From assembly GCF_001039355.2 (NCBI RefSeq), contig NW_019774970.1, positions 340,725-404,724 of the forward strand: DNA of 64,000 nucleotides. Reading direction: 5' to 3'. How positions within the stretch are numbered: position 1 is the first letter of the stretch; each line of letters begins with the position of its first letter. The position numbers and the translations under genes were made by a program. Below the pieces are notes generated by a model, which saw nothing but the letters and a program-made list of their open reading frames with translations, did not search any database and was not told where the DNA came from. Source of the stretch: Lingula anatina. Its lineage: Eukaryota; Brachiopoda; Lingulata; Lingulida; Lingulidae. Of this stretch, positions 44,993-57,383 are shown one piece after another.

Positions 44993-45650
44993 CTGAACAA
45001 AAATGTAAACGCACGAAAAAATAAGTAGATATATTTTCATATATAGAACTAGAGTATATAGCCAAAATTAACAGCATATTTTTCTCGACAAATAGACATC
45101 ACTTTGAGAGCATTAGGGGAAGTTTAAATGCATAGTTTAAGAGTTAGGGCATCAAATACACCATGGGGGTCAACATCCTGAGTTCAAAGACACCATTAAC
45201 TTTGTGCAGAGCAGTACACCAGCGGCGCATGGACATCACTAAGTTGTCAATAGAGGCCTAAGGGATATTATCCCATTCCTCCTGGAGTGCTACTCGCAGT
45301 TGGCGAACATTCTCGAGAGCTGGAACATGATGACTGAAAACCCCAGAACATTCCACAGGTGTTTGTTGGGCGACATGGTGCATGAGGGTGGTTCCTAATA
45401 CTACCAGTGTCTCTGAAGCGTGTTCCCAGACGGCTGACAGTGGAATGATGCACATTACTCTACTTAGTCTTATGGGTGTAAAAACTGAACCTTTGAGTAT
45501 ACTCACGGGGAGCGGCCAAGTGAAACCAGACAACTATAATTGATCAAAACAAATCCATCAGTTCACAAATAAACCATCAACCTGGGCATATTTCATGATT
45601 ATCCATTTCAACTGACCATTTTAGTTTCCTGCGTTTATATTTTTGTTCAG
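44993..45650. mobile_element. Internally deleted Tc1/mariner element inside an NLR intron
   Basis: Inverted ends ctgaacaaaaatgtaaacgca (44993-45013) and tgcgtttatatttttgttcag (45630-45650) are flanked by TA on both sides, the Tc1/mariner target duplication. The minus strand still encodes a helix-turn-helix piece (STVSRLGTRFRDTGS, 45385-45453) fused directly to the C-terminus (ENVRQLRVALQEEWDNIP, 45258-45311). The DDE core is deleted, so it is non-autonomous. Confidence 0.9.
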
Positions 45651-45782
45651 TAAATTTATTACATGGGCATGGAAGATTAGGGAAGTTTAATATCTTTGTT
45701 TTCAAAAATTAATGAAATGATTATGTAATTAAAGTAGGATGTTGAGCAAAATGTGCAGCGACAGATTCTAAATGCACATTAC

Positions 45783-45823
45783 CTGATAGCAGGTATCTGG
45801 CTTCGTTGTTTGACGTTTGGTGT
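45783..45823 (-). CDS. NLR gene A, 41-bp linker exon
   Basis: Acceptor tttcttttaag and donor tcag|gtaatg bound 41 bp, identical in length to gene B's exon and in the same frame: TKRQTTKPDTCYQ joined to APVMSPTHK. Phase 1 upstream and phase 0 downstream. The intron to the main exon carries a Tc1-type insertion. Confidence 0.8.
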
Positions 45824-45830
45824 CTTAAAA

Positions 45831-48800
45831 GAAACATATTCTATAGGAAGATCGGCAACGTCACTGTTTTAAGTAAATATATTTCGCAACCGACTGTTAT
45901 TATCTCTCGAACAAGCTTAAAGCATGCCTATACAATTACTGTGTCTTCGGCTGCCGTTCAGAAACACCATGTCGAACATATTTTGCTACAGTAAGAAACA
46001 TGGTACACAAGCGACTTGTTTTAGATCACTCAAAAAAGGATGCATACGTGCGACACCAGAGGAAAAACAATCAAGTATGCATCTGATCCATTAATAGTAA
46101 TTGCACAGTGCATGTTACTAGACCTTTGTCCTAACTCAGTAGTTAGGAATAGGATGTTTGGATAAAAAGCTTCTATTCAACTCGCTTAGACCTAGGGCGT
46201 GATGCTATCATCCGATGAAACACGTAACTGAACCCTCTACCTGAACCTGAAGTCCCTTTAGCTGAAACAAAAACTGCCCCTTGAACATGTCCATTTTTTA
46301 ATCGTCAAATGATTTGTGATTTCATTGAACGTCTTTGATCGAAAGCTTTCAAGTGACAATAACCGAACCGTGTGTTGATTATTTATTAAAGCGTAATTAA
46401 GTTTATTCAACATGATCTATTTTGTAAACGATACTTGCCAAGATTGAGCTTGGATTGATCACCGTCACTATTTAGCTACTCGCCTATAATGCGTGCTGAA
46501 CGACAGACAACTTAAAAATATTATCTGTGTAACTGTGGAAATGAACGCATTTAGTTAAAATATAACGAAGCCGGCATTTAATCCATCGAACATATTTATA
46601 TTTGTTATTTTAAAACCAGTGTAAGGTTAACGCCAAATCAAAGCAAGCCTTGCAGACTGGTTTTGTTTAAACTGTCGTGCATCAAGTAAAGCTAAGTAAA
46701 GCCTGTTTCTACTTCGCAGTGTTCATCCCAGCCATAAAACTGCATGAAGGATAACAAGACTCCGTAGACCTGTGCTTCAGGTTTCCAGGAGTCCCGTGTA
46801 ACACAATAATATCGAAGGCCTGAGAGTAATACATATATGAGGCCGTGTATGAAAGATTTAACAAATTAGAAATTCAAGAATTTAAACATGCTAGGTACAT
46901 GCACATCACTTAATAAGTCATTTCACAAAAATCGCATCTAATTGTTTAGATTAACCTTTACTTTTATCGATCTCATCCCATTGTCTCAACCACCTAAAAG
47001 AAATATAGAGAACATGAGGAAAAGTAACACGTTTACATGCAGGCGAAGGAGTTATACTTCAATATTAATCGCGAACAATATCAACAGCGACTAAAGACCG
47101 TTGCCTGTCTTTCACACTTTTACACAAACACACGAAGGTTTAATAAAGGGAGTCGCGGCGCGATATCTATCTCTTTCATTCGAACAAGCAAAGGGCTGAC
47201 CCGAAGTAAGCTTTCTATACTAATGTCCTTTTTATTGTATATTGTAATTACTCTACTTGCTCGCCTCCATTGTCTTGTAAAAGTGACAAAGAATGTGTTG
47301 TATTCACACACGAGTTGAAAGAACTTTGCATAACTCCTTTGCCTTAAGTTGCATAATGTCTTTCTCAAGGTTATAATCAGTGTGAAGAGGGTGTCTTGCC
47401 TCATTTAAAAAGGGTGTTGTTCTTCATACTGGTTGTTGCTTAACTTATGCTAATCTTAAACTTTTATGTACCAATATGGTTTTAATAAATCGCCAAAATT
47501 ATGAATTTAATGAACATTGTGTATCAAACGTTTTGATACGATTTAAATAAATGGACGAGGAGGATTACGGTATTAGGTTCTATTTACCTCTGGCTTTAAC
47601 TTCGCCCTGCTATATAAATGAACAAATGTTGCAGATCGTAACAAAAAACTTTCTTATAGTGTTTTATGACATATATGATTTACACATTTGATAGTGAAAC
47701 ACTCCTCGACTTTAACGAATCACCTGACGTAAACTGTCTACCCGCGCTCCCCGAAAAAACTGTTTCTTTTAATTTTGAAATGAATTGCTTTTAAGGCAAA
47801 GAAGTCCATTAAACCCTTTAGTCTCAATATCATTGTACAGCATGTTGTAATCGATATTTAAAAAAGTTAATTTTTGTACTCCGCTTTCATCGAGGATACC
47901 TCAAGTTGAGGTTACAATTACGTCGCTCGCCTATGCTACTGGAATATATATTTAAGGACAAATTAAGCTTTGTAAAGTCCCTATTGTCACACACCATAGA
48001 TACTTTATTTTGTCTTGAATGAAAAAATAGCCTCAAATTATCGTTTTGTGCTTAAACCTTTCATTACTTGAACCAAGATCTGTACTATAGCTACCAAGAC
48101 GTACATGCATCAAGTTGGGTCTGCTGGGGGAGGGGAGCATTTAAATGATAAACGAGGAAGTCTACCTGCAAAAGCAGCAGCAGTGGTTTAAATAATCGCT
48201 ATCTAGACTCCTTTTTCTTTGACAGCAACATAAAAAGTGTTTAGGGAGAAAGTCACACAAAGACCCGACGTTGTTTTGTCTTCAGCATTTCCTCTTCCTT
48301 GTTATCTGCAATTACTATCGTCAATTAATGAAATCGAGAAAGCAATTAAGTGACGGCACATTGAATATAGTCACTAGGTGCATTTCGCTGAGTGTTTACA
48401 AGATCTAGCGACACATTTTATCGCCACGCGTTCTAGTTTGATTAGTTTAGAAAATTAAACAGTTACTCTGTCGGCTCTCCGTCATTGCTATGAATCTGAC
48501 ATCGAATTTAGTCCAAAATATTAGTAAATTCAGAATTATTAGCTAAAACGTAAATTGCCCTAATTTGTCAGATAATCAAAAATGCCGGTGATCCACGCGG
48601 AGGGTACGCTTTCCTGAAGGTAGCGGCGACGAACGGCGACGATATTTTTCTGAATAGTGAACCTTTATTAGTTACGAAAAGCCCCCTTTTCAACAGGCGC
48701 GTTTTATTAATTACTTCATGTCACAAAGTTAATTTATACAGGCAAAACTTTATTTTAAGGAAATAGTTTCACGAAATGAACGAGAGTAAAATATTAGTCG

Positions 48801-49199
48801 GCACAAATATAAGGCATACAACAATGAGTCATGTTATGGATCATGTTATGGGCCATGTCGGATTATAATGGCATACCTTGATGCAAAACAGTCTATCGTT
48901 TCTTCCACCGCGAGTCCCTTTATTTAATGTAATGTATTACTCATTACCCGTTTCATTTGACACTCTCTCTTTTTATCTCCCTTCCCCTTTCTCTTGTTAG
49001 AAGGAGGGTACATAATTAAGCACTCAAAATCTGCACCACCAATCTTCAGAAAAACAGAAGTCAACGAACCAGTGGGCTGATCCACAACATCCGACACATC
49101 AGAATGAATCAAATAACAGCCAGCACAAATTTATATGCAGTTAGCTATAGTGCCAAAACATGTACATATATAATCAGCTGCACGCGCGAAGCTGTTGAA
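45831..49199. other. Intergenic or intronic stretch between NLR A and the HEPN exon
   Basis: No Ser-rich linker exons like those of gene B were found. A short acceptor-bounded frame on the minus strand at 46957-46989 (WLRQWDEIDKS, no donor) is too short to interpret. The minus frame at 48924-49112 overlaps a dispersed repeat. Confidence 0.4.
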
Positions 49200-49293
49200 C
49201 AAAAGGATAGTTCGCTACGGGAGACCGTTTGTTTACATAAGTACTCTAAGGGGGCGTGGCTACCCAGGCGACCAGGGGATTAGGCTAGTTACT
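49200..49293. repeat. Dispersed repeat, inverted copy of 6250-6335
   Basis: gtttacataagtactctaagg, ggcgtggctacccagg and ggggattaggc match the minus strand of 6250-6335. Confidence 0.6.
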
Positions 49294-49424
49294 ATATGCC
49301 GTCAACAATCGTTTAGCGACCCTATCATTATACACTCTCTCTATTGTATTTTCCACCGCATTAATCGCAGTGTAATCTTCAAATGGTCCACGGGATAAAT
49401 GTACACATTCTTAATCCTAGTACG

Positions 49425-49862
49425 GTACACACTATTTCGGTATCGTTTAACTCGCCCAATCTTGGCCTCTGTTGATGTGTCTGTGTCAGAGGGGTTGTCC
49501 CAGGCATTCAACTGAGGACGGGGGTTCAACGAGGTGATGTTCCTCAGCAAAAGCACAGTCAGTGTGAGGTCTAAATTACCAACAGTTACTGATGTGGAGG
49601 GATTCCCAGCAGGATACAGCTGTTCCCGTTGGTGACGATTGAAGACCTTTGGTGATAATCTAAACAGTACAGTCTTGACAGTTCTATCACCAAGCACACC
49701 ATTTAACAACCCTGTGTTGGGGTCAAATATATTGGGATGCTTTTTTCTTAGCTCTTCCTGGAGAACATCTTGCAATACTTTCAGGGCATAATCTACAATT
49801 AAAATGCTCATGCGGAAGAAATTCTCCTGGTCTGAGTTGGTGTATGTTTTTGCTGTTGCCAT
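49425..49862 (-). CDS. DZIP3/hRUL138-like HEPN domain exon
   Basis: The Met at 49862 starts MATAKTYTNSDQENFFRMS. LYPAG, FDxTL-like LDLTLTVLLLRNITSLNP, WDNPSDTDTSTEAKIGRVKR and YRNSVY follow the pattern of DZIP3-type HEPN domains, which cap some invertebrate NLR and NACHT proteins. In that family the last helix carries R-x4-6-H (RN..YGH). Here YRNSVY is followed by RTRIKN with no His, and the frame runs on to a stop at 49341 without homology. Either the exon ends near 49425 and the His is in an unseen next exon, or the catalytic site is lost. Its strand and position make it a candidate first domain of NLR gene A, or a separate broken gene. Confidence 0.65.
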
Positions 49863-50849
49863 GGTGCTTGTCACTAAAACACGCTTCCCTGCCTCATCTG
49901 GAACGTAAAGACTAAGTCAACACACGCCTCATATTCAAAATCCCATAATTTAGTAGGTAAATCATTTATATTGCTAATATGTTTAATAGGAATTAACTAA
50001 AAACGAGCATGTTTTATCAATTATGCTTTCATTCAAACTTCAATTTAATGGTTGATGTTACAATGTGTACGTTCTAAATGAATGTGTGCTTTACTTTTCA
50101 CACCTGAACTCACAAACTTTTTCCGACCCGAGGCCGTCGATTACACGCTGCGCATCAAATAAAATTTCTATATTTCTAATCTATCGGTAATTGATACTCT
50201 TATTTCATAATCCATTACGAAAGGGCATATTTTCATCAACACCGTGAAGTGCTAGAACATAGATAAGCAGAAATTGCCCTCTAGACCGTTAACATGTAAA
50301 TTAAATTGTATCACAAGCGATGAATACTTTATTCGTCTCTGATACTCCTATCCAAAATGTTCAAAGTGACTTTATCTTCACGGATGCTAATAAAATATAC
50401 ATTCAAACTACACTGTGTATGTAAAACGATTAACGATTCAATACAAAATAAGGCTTACGTTTCGAGATACAGGGCTACTATTTCGTGGACATGGTGAATA
50501 AAGAAACGGGCGGAGAAATATGTACCTGTTATTTATGTTATATTCATTTTAATATCAGTTTAAATAATTTTATCAATCAATCAATCGAAGGACTTGAAGC
50601 TGCTCCCTACTAGTGTAAAAAGTAAAATCGCGGATAAGGAGGTTCTCTAGTCCGGTTCAAACAGAAATGTCTCGTGGATGCTTATCTATATTTAAAGGGA
50701 ATAACAAATGTTAAGCTAATCATCATATACAGGTAATGCTACGTGTAGCACAGTGGTTCATAAATGCAATAAGTGGTTAACTTTCATGGGTTTGATTTTC
50801 GTAATTCTACATTTTAAAGCTTGAGAAAAACGCGAGTTTTAAAACCGTA
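49863..50849. other. Non-coding stretch upstream of the HEPN exon
   Basis: The HEPN frame stays open for a few codons above 49862, but no better Met exists. The remainder shows nothing recognisable; a promoter for the HEPN exon would be expected here. Confidence 0.4.
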
Positions 50850-50850
50850 A

Positions 50851-51260
50851 GGCCTCGGTCTCAACCGGCCAAGCGGCCCCTTGTGGCTTGTTTGCGTCCA
50901 CATTTTGATTAGAATCTCACGTGCCAGGTAAGCCCTTCTTACGAAATTCGAGTCAGTATACAGCCCGTAAGCACACACGGAGAAGATCGGAGGGTACTGG
51001 ACATGTCCAGAAACTCTTCGAATAATCTATTAATAATGTGTAACTTGCAGGTGAGAAGAAAAAGTGTGATCTAAGACGCACATCACTAGAAATGAAGGAG
51101 CAAGTGTCCCTTGCGTGTTTAGTGTGGCGAATGCCCAAACAACCTAGAATCGAACGTGCGGCGGGAGTGCGTAATACGTGCATCCGCCCAACGTCAAGAG
51201 TATAAAAGACGTGCTTCCCGTCGTCCTCCAGGTTCTCTTTGCGTGTTAAGTTAAAAAAAC
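50851..51260 (+). repeat. GC-rich repeat with a TATA box, copy 2
   Basis: It begins with the MITE end gcctcggtctcaaccgg (as at 7501), continues into sequence like 6610-6990 and contains TATAAAAG at 51201-51208. The two parts that are separate at 6.6 and 7.5 kb are joined here, suggesting the full element carries both. Confidence 0.6.
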
Positions 51261-51574
51261 GTCTTTTAAACCCATCGCTCAAAATCATTATTTTTGCATG
51301 ACATTAAATTAATATGCATGACTTTATATGATATTGTTAACAATTAAACATACATACTTAATTATGGCCTGCGGTCGGCCTGCGGACTGTATAATTTAAC
51401 CGTATAGGCTGAAATGTCTATATTCAAGGAGAAGAAAGGTGGCGTATGGCAGCTAGCTGAAGTGCTGCTTACAGAATATAATTATCATTTATCTTTTAAT
51501 TCAATGAAATGCCAATTTTTGTACTAAGGGACCTAAATGATTTTACCACCAGAGGTGTGCTCAACGNACCTATC

Positions 51575-52420
51575 GACACAGCAATATCAGATGATGTTGT
51601 CAATAACCAGGACGGATTTAAAGTCTAGGTTGCACTTGTTTAATGTAGGTTTTCTAAAGTTCTTCGAAATTGCCACCTGATCGAGGCAGCAAAATTAGGA
51701 TAAGGGTTAGAACTTAATATCATTTTAGGGTTAGAACTTAATATCATTTATAAAACAAAAAAGTCTTATTCTGTTGTAACTGATTTAATCACATGGTAAA
51801 CTTTACAGTGGATCAAGCTGGAGGGAACTGTTTCACAAGAGGACGTTGAATGACAGTAGCGAAATAGTTATTAACCTTGCTATTTACATGCGGACTTAGG
51901 TCCTGAATATCGAAAACATCACCTGATTTTGCTGACTGACAGTTGTGAAGTATCGGTAACAGATAACGTATAAAACTAAGTGTAGCTGTGCACAATTGCA
52001 CTGATAGCAGAAGTAGAGTGTCTGCTTAATTGATATAATGATATGGTACATTTTACATTGAATCAAGCTGGAGGGGAAGACAATAGCGAAACAATTATTA
52101 ACCTTGATAATTACATGCGGACAAACGGGTTTCCATCATACATAAAAGACAAACACAATCAAGACAATGAAATGATGACTGTTGTCTATTAAAGTTTAGG
52201 CCTACAACGGAAAACATTGTAAATTTAATTGTTAAACGTCGTACACTGTATGTTTGTATTTCACTCTACTTCTGCTGCATGTGTCAACGCAGTTGTACAT
52301 GTACATAGTGACATTTAGTTTAATAAGTTATCTATTACTTCAAAATTATCACGCAGCAAAATCAGGTGATGTTGTCAATAATCAGGACCTAAGTCTAGGC
52401 TGTACTAATAGGGGGCTGGT
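51575..52420. repeat. Cluster of direct and inverted local duplications
   Basis: Blocks atcaagctggaggg and ttattaaccttg...ttacatgcggac occur directly at 51810-51897 and 52061-52123. The block ggtgatgttgtcaataa.caggac occurs at 51591 and 52367 and inverted at 51899-51930. A 23-bp tandem (gggttagaacttaatatcat) is at 51704 and 51728. One N lies at 51567. No gene. Confidence 0.7.
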
Positions 52421-52689
52421 AATATCAGTCACAAAATGTAATTCATGTAAGTGTCAGCTACGTGTCAGCTTAAAGTCTTATTAGTTTTGTCTTTTTTCTT
52501 CAAAATAAACATACAAAAGATTGAGAAAAATACCACTCTTTGCATTTGCTGTAACGAAATAGATGTTAGGAATGTTACACAAAACAGAACGTTAAATTCA
52601 AATGTATATAATGACAGAGAAGAGAAGAAGGTTTTGTGATGGTAGTTAAGAGTAAGACCCATGCTGCACTGCCTCTAATACCTGTATAT

Positions 52690-52917
52690 CAAGAGAGCGA
52701 GAGAGGGAGAGGCTGGGGGAGAGAGGGGAGGGGCGAGGGGAGGGGCGAGGGGGAGAGAAAGGAGAGAGAGAGAAGGGAATGAGGGAAGCATATACTTTTC
52801 AATCTTATTATTGGTTGAGAGAGCTGGAAAAAAGGGACAAATAAACACATAGGAAGCATTTAACTTTGAATTTACCATGTTGTTTACATGTACAAGACTG
52901 AGAAAGAGGTATAGTGT

Positions 52918-52954
<37 letters not shown>
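52690..52954. repeat. Polypurine and (GA)n tracts
   Basis: The plus strand is almost pure purine from 52690 to 52790 (gagaggg and ggggcgag units), and a (GA)n run is at 52921-52954. Confidence 0.9.
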
Positions 52955-52959
<5 letters not shown>

Positions 52960-54716
52960 AAGTAGTAAGCCTCAAACTGTACCTCTAAAACATCAATCTA
53001 TCTGCGGTATTTTACTGTATTTCTTCAAACAAGTTCATTAAGGAAGTCTTTTACACTCAGCAGATAAAATACATCATTGGCACTCCATGCCCAGTGAGTT
53101 CTTGTACAAAGACGTTTTGTCAGATTTTTTCATCAAGAAGACTGGTCCATTTACATTTGATTTTCCTCTGATGGAGTAATAAATGGCGTCTCTCAAATGT
53201 TGTCAGGTGATGTTGTTGGCATGAGTTCTAAAAATATTTTAGTGTCACGTAGCCATCTGGTACTCTAGGTCCATATTTTGAAAAACGATCGATTTTATCG
53301 TTAAGTATGCGCTACCATTGCCTTTGCAGCAAGTGATGTTCACTTTGATCTGTTTTTGCAAACTTTTCAGTTATCGATGACTTCCAGCAATATTCGGCAT
53401 GTGTATAGCATCTCCACTTCACCTTCAAATGATGAGATTGCGCACAGAAGCTCGTCATGGGGATTGATAACATGGGTGTTGACCTCTGACACAGGCTCTT
53501 ATCTGAATAAATATTGCGGTGTATATGGATGACGCATTGACTATGAATCAAATTGAAGGGACTGAACCCGGGTGTTATCTATTTAATACCCACGCTGTTC
53601 ATTATATCACCAATTAAAAAGGCGTGTGACAGCGTTACATGTATGACGTATATGAAAGGTTTGCCCCCGTATAATATCTGCGCCTGTATGCTGACGTCTG
53701 TCTAACCTAAGTAGCCTTAGGGTTTAAACTGTGGGGTATGTTTTTTTTTTTTTGTTTTTTGTTTTTTTTTCTTTGTGATGAACCTCCTGAAATAACGTCT
53801 GTGTGATATAAAGAGAAGAGCGCAGAAAGTGAGATTCCAGTTTAAGACATTTATATCGGACAAGTGATCTATTATTTAGCAAGACACTTGCGTTCGCTAG
53901 AGGGAAGTTGATCATTACTCTAACGGTCCAACAAATAGAAAGCACCTGTGACCGGTCAATGCGTTGTGAACGTGGCCAGTTCTCATGTGATTTGTTGGTA
54001 TATACCTGTAGCATGATCAGTGCACAGTAGATCTATTAAAAAATTTCCGTGGGTTATTTCTTTATTTATTTTTACGCGTAAAATAGATTTATCACTTTTC
54101 ATTCTCAAATGACTGACATAAGTGTGTCGTCAGGGGACCACTGAAAATTATATTGACGATAGTTATAAAAATCTGGAATCATTAATTCAACCTCAGGTAA
54201 TACCACAAACAAAATCATTGTCAGTATGGACGACGACACGAAGTTGAACTTGCCAAGACTCGAAAATCATTGTATCAAACACATTGCTAATAATATTGAT
54301 AAGATAAAACAAAGTCCTTCATAACAATGCATATTGTTAATCGTATTGATAAGATAAAACAGAATTAATGTTCAAAACATTGTTTAATTGTCTCACTAAA
54401 TAATATCATAATTTTAAAATCACTGTTTTTGTGAACGTGTTTTGGATAAAAGAAGAACATTCAGTGTTCACTGACTATGTTCGTTTTCATTAGCACAAAT
54501 GTTATATTACCAATGATGTAATAATTCCAATTCGCGGGCACATGAATGAAATTGCAAAATCGTTTTTTCACATTTCTTTCTTTGATTTAGTATCGAAGAT
54601 AAATGTTTGAACGTCAAACATTGCATTCAGAATTTTGCAAGAGCAACAACTTATTTAATATTATTACCACAACTTCTATATTATATTATATTATATTATA
54701 TTATATTATATTTCAG
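52955..54716. other. Unassigned stretch
   Basis: Only short frames. A T-rich tract is at 53742-53773 and (TTATA)n at 54675-54710, which serves as the pyrimidine-poor tract before the acceptor of the next exon. Confidence 0.4.
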
Positions 54717-54849
54717 AACAGTGCAGATATCATTCAGTTCACACTACAGAGCACTATGAGGGACCCCACTCTGAATAAGACCTACAGCCATCTAGAGAAG
54801 CTGTTTCACTGGCAGAGGGGGTTCACAGTGGGACCAGACACCAACAGAG
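54717..54849 (+). CDS. Internal exon of an unrecognised plus-strand gene
   Basis: Acceptor tatatttcag and donor agag|gtaata bound 133 bp, open from the first base: NSADIIQFTLQSTMRDPTLN and, later, LEKLFHWQRGFTVGPDTNR. Phase 0 in and phase 1 out. Composition is much less AT-rich than the flanks. No domain is recognised and no sister exon was found in the window, so the rest of the gene may be eroded or far away. Confidence 0.55.
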
Positions 54850-56303
54850 GTAATATTACAAAAGTTTGGGTTCAATACTGGCAAGACAGATGCAACGTTC
54901 TCAGTCCGCGGTACTACTTCCTTGAGTTTAAATAAAAAAAAAAAGAAATAAAAAAATTAGTTCCTATGTCGAGATTTGGAGCCGTACCATGGTGGATTCC
55001 AGTGGAAATCGCTTACTTCTATAACAAGCCGTGATGGATATTCTGAATAGGATTCAGCCTGGTAAATATAGTATATAGCACACAAATTTGGAACCATTCC
55101 CCTTTCATTTCAGAAGTCAAATTGTTCAATGCAAAACTCCACGTGTGGTTGATATTCACATTGCAGTTAGAACACAACTATAATAAATCATTAACAGGTG
55201 GGTGAGTAACACGTGGTGTTGCCTTATAGAGCATGATTAGCACCAGATAAGCTGGCTGTCCAAATTGGCCGAGTGGATAGATTTTTATGCTCGTTTAGAT
55301 GGACAAGGAGGGTGGACTCAGACGCAAACGGTCTGTCCTGGGGGGGGGGGGGGGATTGTCTTGATACTCCTAGTATCCATCCTTTTTCATGAAAAAAAAA
55401 AAAAAAAACGAAACCGATCAACCCACACTATAATACATACACTGGTTGGGAGCTCAATATAAGCTGATATTAATTCAATTTCAATTTATTTTCAATTTAT
55501 TTCTGTACTGGTACATAGATTGTCATGACCTTGTACAATATGATATACTAATGATGATACAATACAGTTAGTGCGTTACCATCTTTATATAATGAACATA
55601 CATACTACTAATATTACCTATAAAATATTCTACCTAAGCAATGAGATAAATCTTGGTGTGATTATAAATTTACCATAAACGTACTATAAACATGGTACAC
55701 ATAAAGAATATGTTTAAACTTAAGACCAAGGTTACAATAATATGTTTACAATTTTTAGTTTACAATTAATCTGTGTGACGCTCCCGACCAATCAGTGGGC
55801 GTCAAAATCTGTGATTATGTTACATAATATTAAATCATTTATCACTCCCAGATTTGACTGCATCGAGACATTATGATAGGATCTATCATTCCCGGGTCTG
55901 GCTGCACTGATGCATCATTAAATAATTGTATTACTCCCTGTTCGGTCTGTACTGGTTACTTATTAAATCACTTTTTCTTTAGTTGTACATACTCCAAATG
56001 ATATTAATTGACGGTCATAGAATTACATATTAAAACCACACCATACTGCAGTTGTTGTTTGTCTTTAAACTGAATTCAAGTATTTACCAAGAAAATATTA
56101 CCAAGAAAATATTTTGTCAATATGTACATTTTACATCAATTTAAAAATGCGTTTACTCCATAACAAAATTTACTTTTTTAAAAATGTAAATGACTCAATT
56201 TATTTTTCTTCAAAGCACTTATACAAAAGGTGGGACCCTTTGGTTGTCCAAAACTTAGACGAAACAACAAAAAAGATAAATGGGTAAGGATTAATAAAGG
56301 AAC

Positions 56304-56335
<32 letters not shown>

Positions 56336-57383
56336 AGGTGTCAATCAGATGTTCTTTCATGACAAAAATAGGAAATTGTTATAAGACTTTTTATGTTAAT
56401 CCATAACTAGATATTGTCCCATAAAACTTCGACTTTCAAAAATAATCAAAACAAACTATAATCACCTTCAAGTTTGATACCTGTATAATCGGCATTATGT
56501 ACAGATAAAAACCCATAAGTACGCTTAATTTGAATCCTACATTTTATTGTGTGCCAACAGCTAATTACGTGTATAGTTTCAACATAATGAACCTATATAA
56601 TATGTCAAACACATGACGTTTTATTCTAAATGTATAAAAAGCAGGTAAATTAACAACCATACATTCCACCCATCCAACTTGTACACACATCGTGATATAC
56701 ACATTTACACTTTATTGTTCACAAAGACACTAAAATTTCATGAACAGCTGTATGTCAAGTCAACAAACAAAATAATACATAAATAAATAAGCCATCCAAT
56801 TCCTTAATAAAAACCCATCTTATTCATTGATATACATGTACATTTTAGTACATAATATTTACACATACACTTAGACACTGCACGTGTGTGTATAATGTAA
56901 ATATATGTGTAATGAAAGTAATATTAGATGAAATAAAGTACTACAATCAGTAGTACTACATCATTTCATATACAAATAAGGCTATATATCTATATAAATG
57001 AGTCAAAATATATAGCACAACCAACATGTGTCTTGACATGTAATGGTCCAGAGCAATATGTACGGTTGGTTATTGAAAGGAAAAACAATGTATCAATTAT
57101 TTACAATTGTATCAAGTTTTATATTTACACAATGATTTGGAATGCACTTTACCAGTAGTTTTAGCAATGTAGCCGATTCCTCTTCATATTTCCACACTAT
57201 CATCATTTCATAAATAACAAATTCTAAAACGGTGGTAGACCAAGACATGGTTTAGTACTGCAGCAATTACATTATGAAATAAACATCAATTTTGGTTAAA
57301 ACGTGATTGACACTTTACACACGGTACCTTTATATCCCCTCAGTTGCTCGGTGTTTTGATATCATATGTAACTCGCGCTCCTT

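Larger units (their letters stand above)
39835..45830. repeat. Segmental duplication, copy A (NLR unit)
   Basis: Collinear with 54960-60810 over non-coding and coding sequence: gagatttggagcc, ggatattctgaatagg, gacgctcccgaccaatcagtg, agacactgcacgtgtgtgta, then the whole NLR exon and its 41-bp upstream exon. Copy A has a Tc1 insertion (44993-45650) missing from copy B. Confidence 0.9.

Noticed and set aside
46957-46989. WLRQWDEIDKS as the missing last HEPN helix
   Set aside because: It has an acceptor-like site but no proper donor, is 11 residues long, and the required His is not present.
55224-55462. Frames of 65 codons on both strands around a G run
   Set aside because: Caused by homopolymer G and A tracts in a non-coding part of the segmental duplication.
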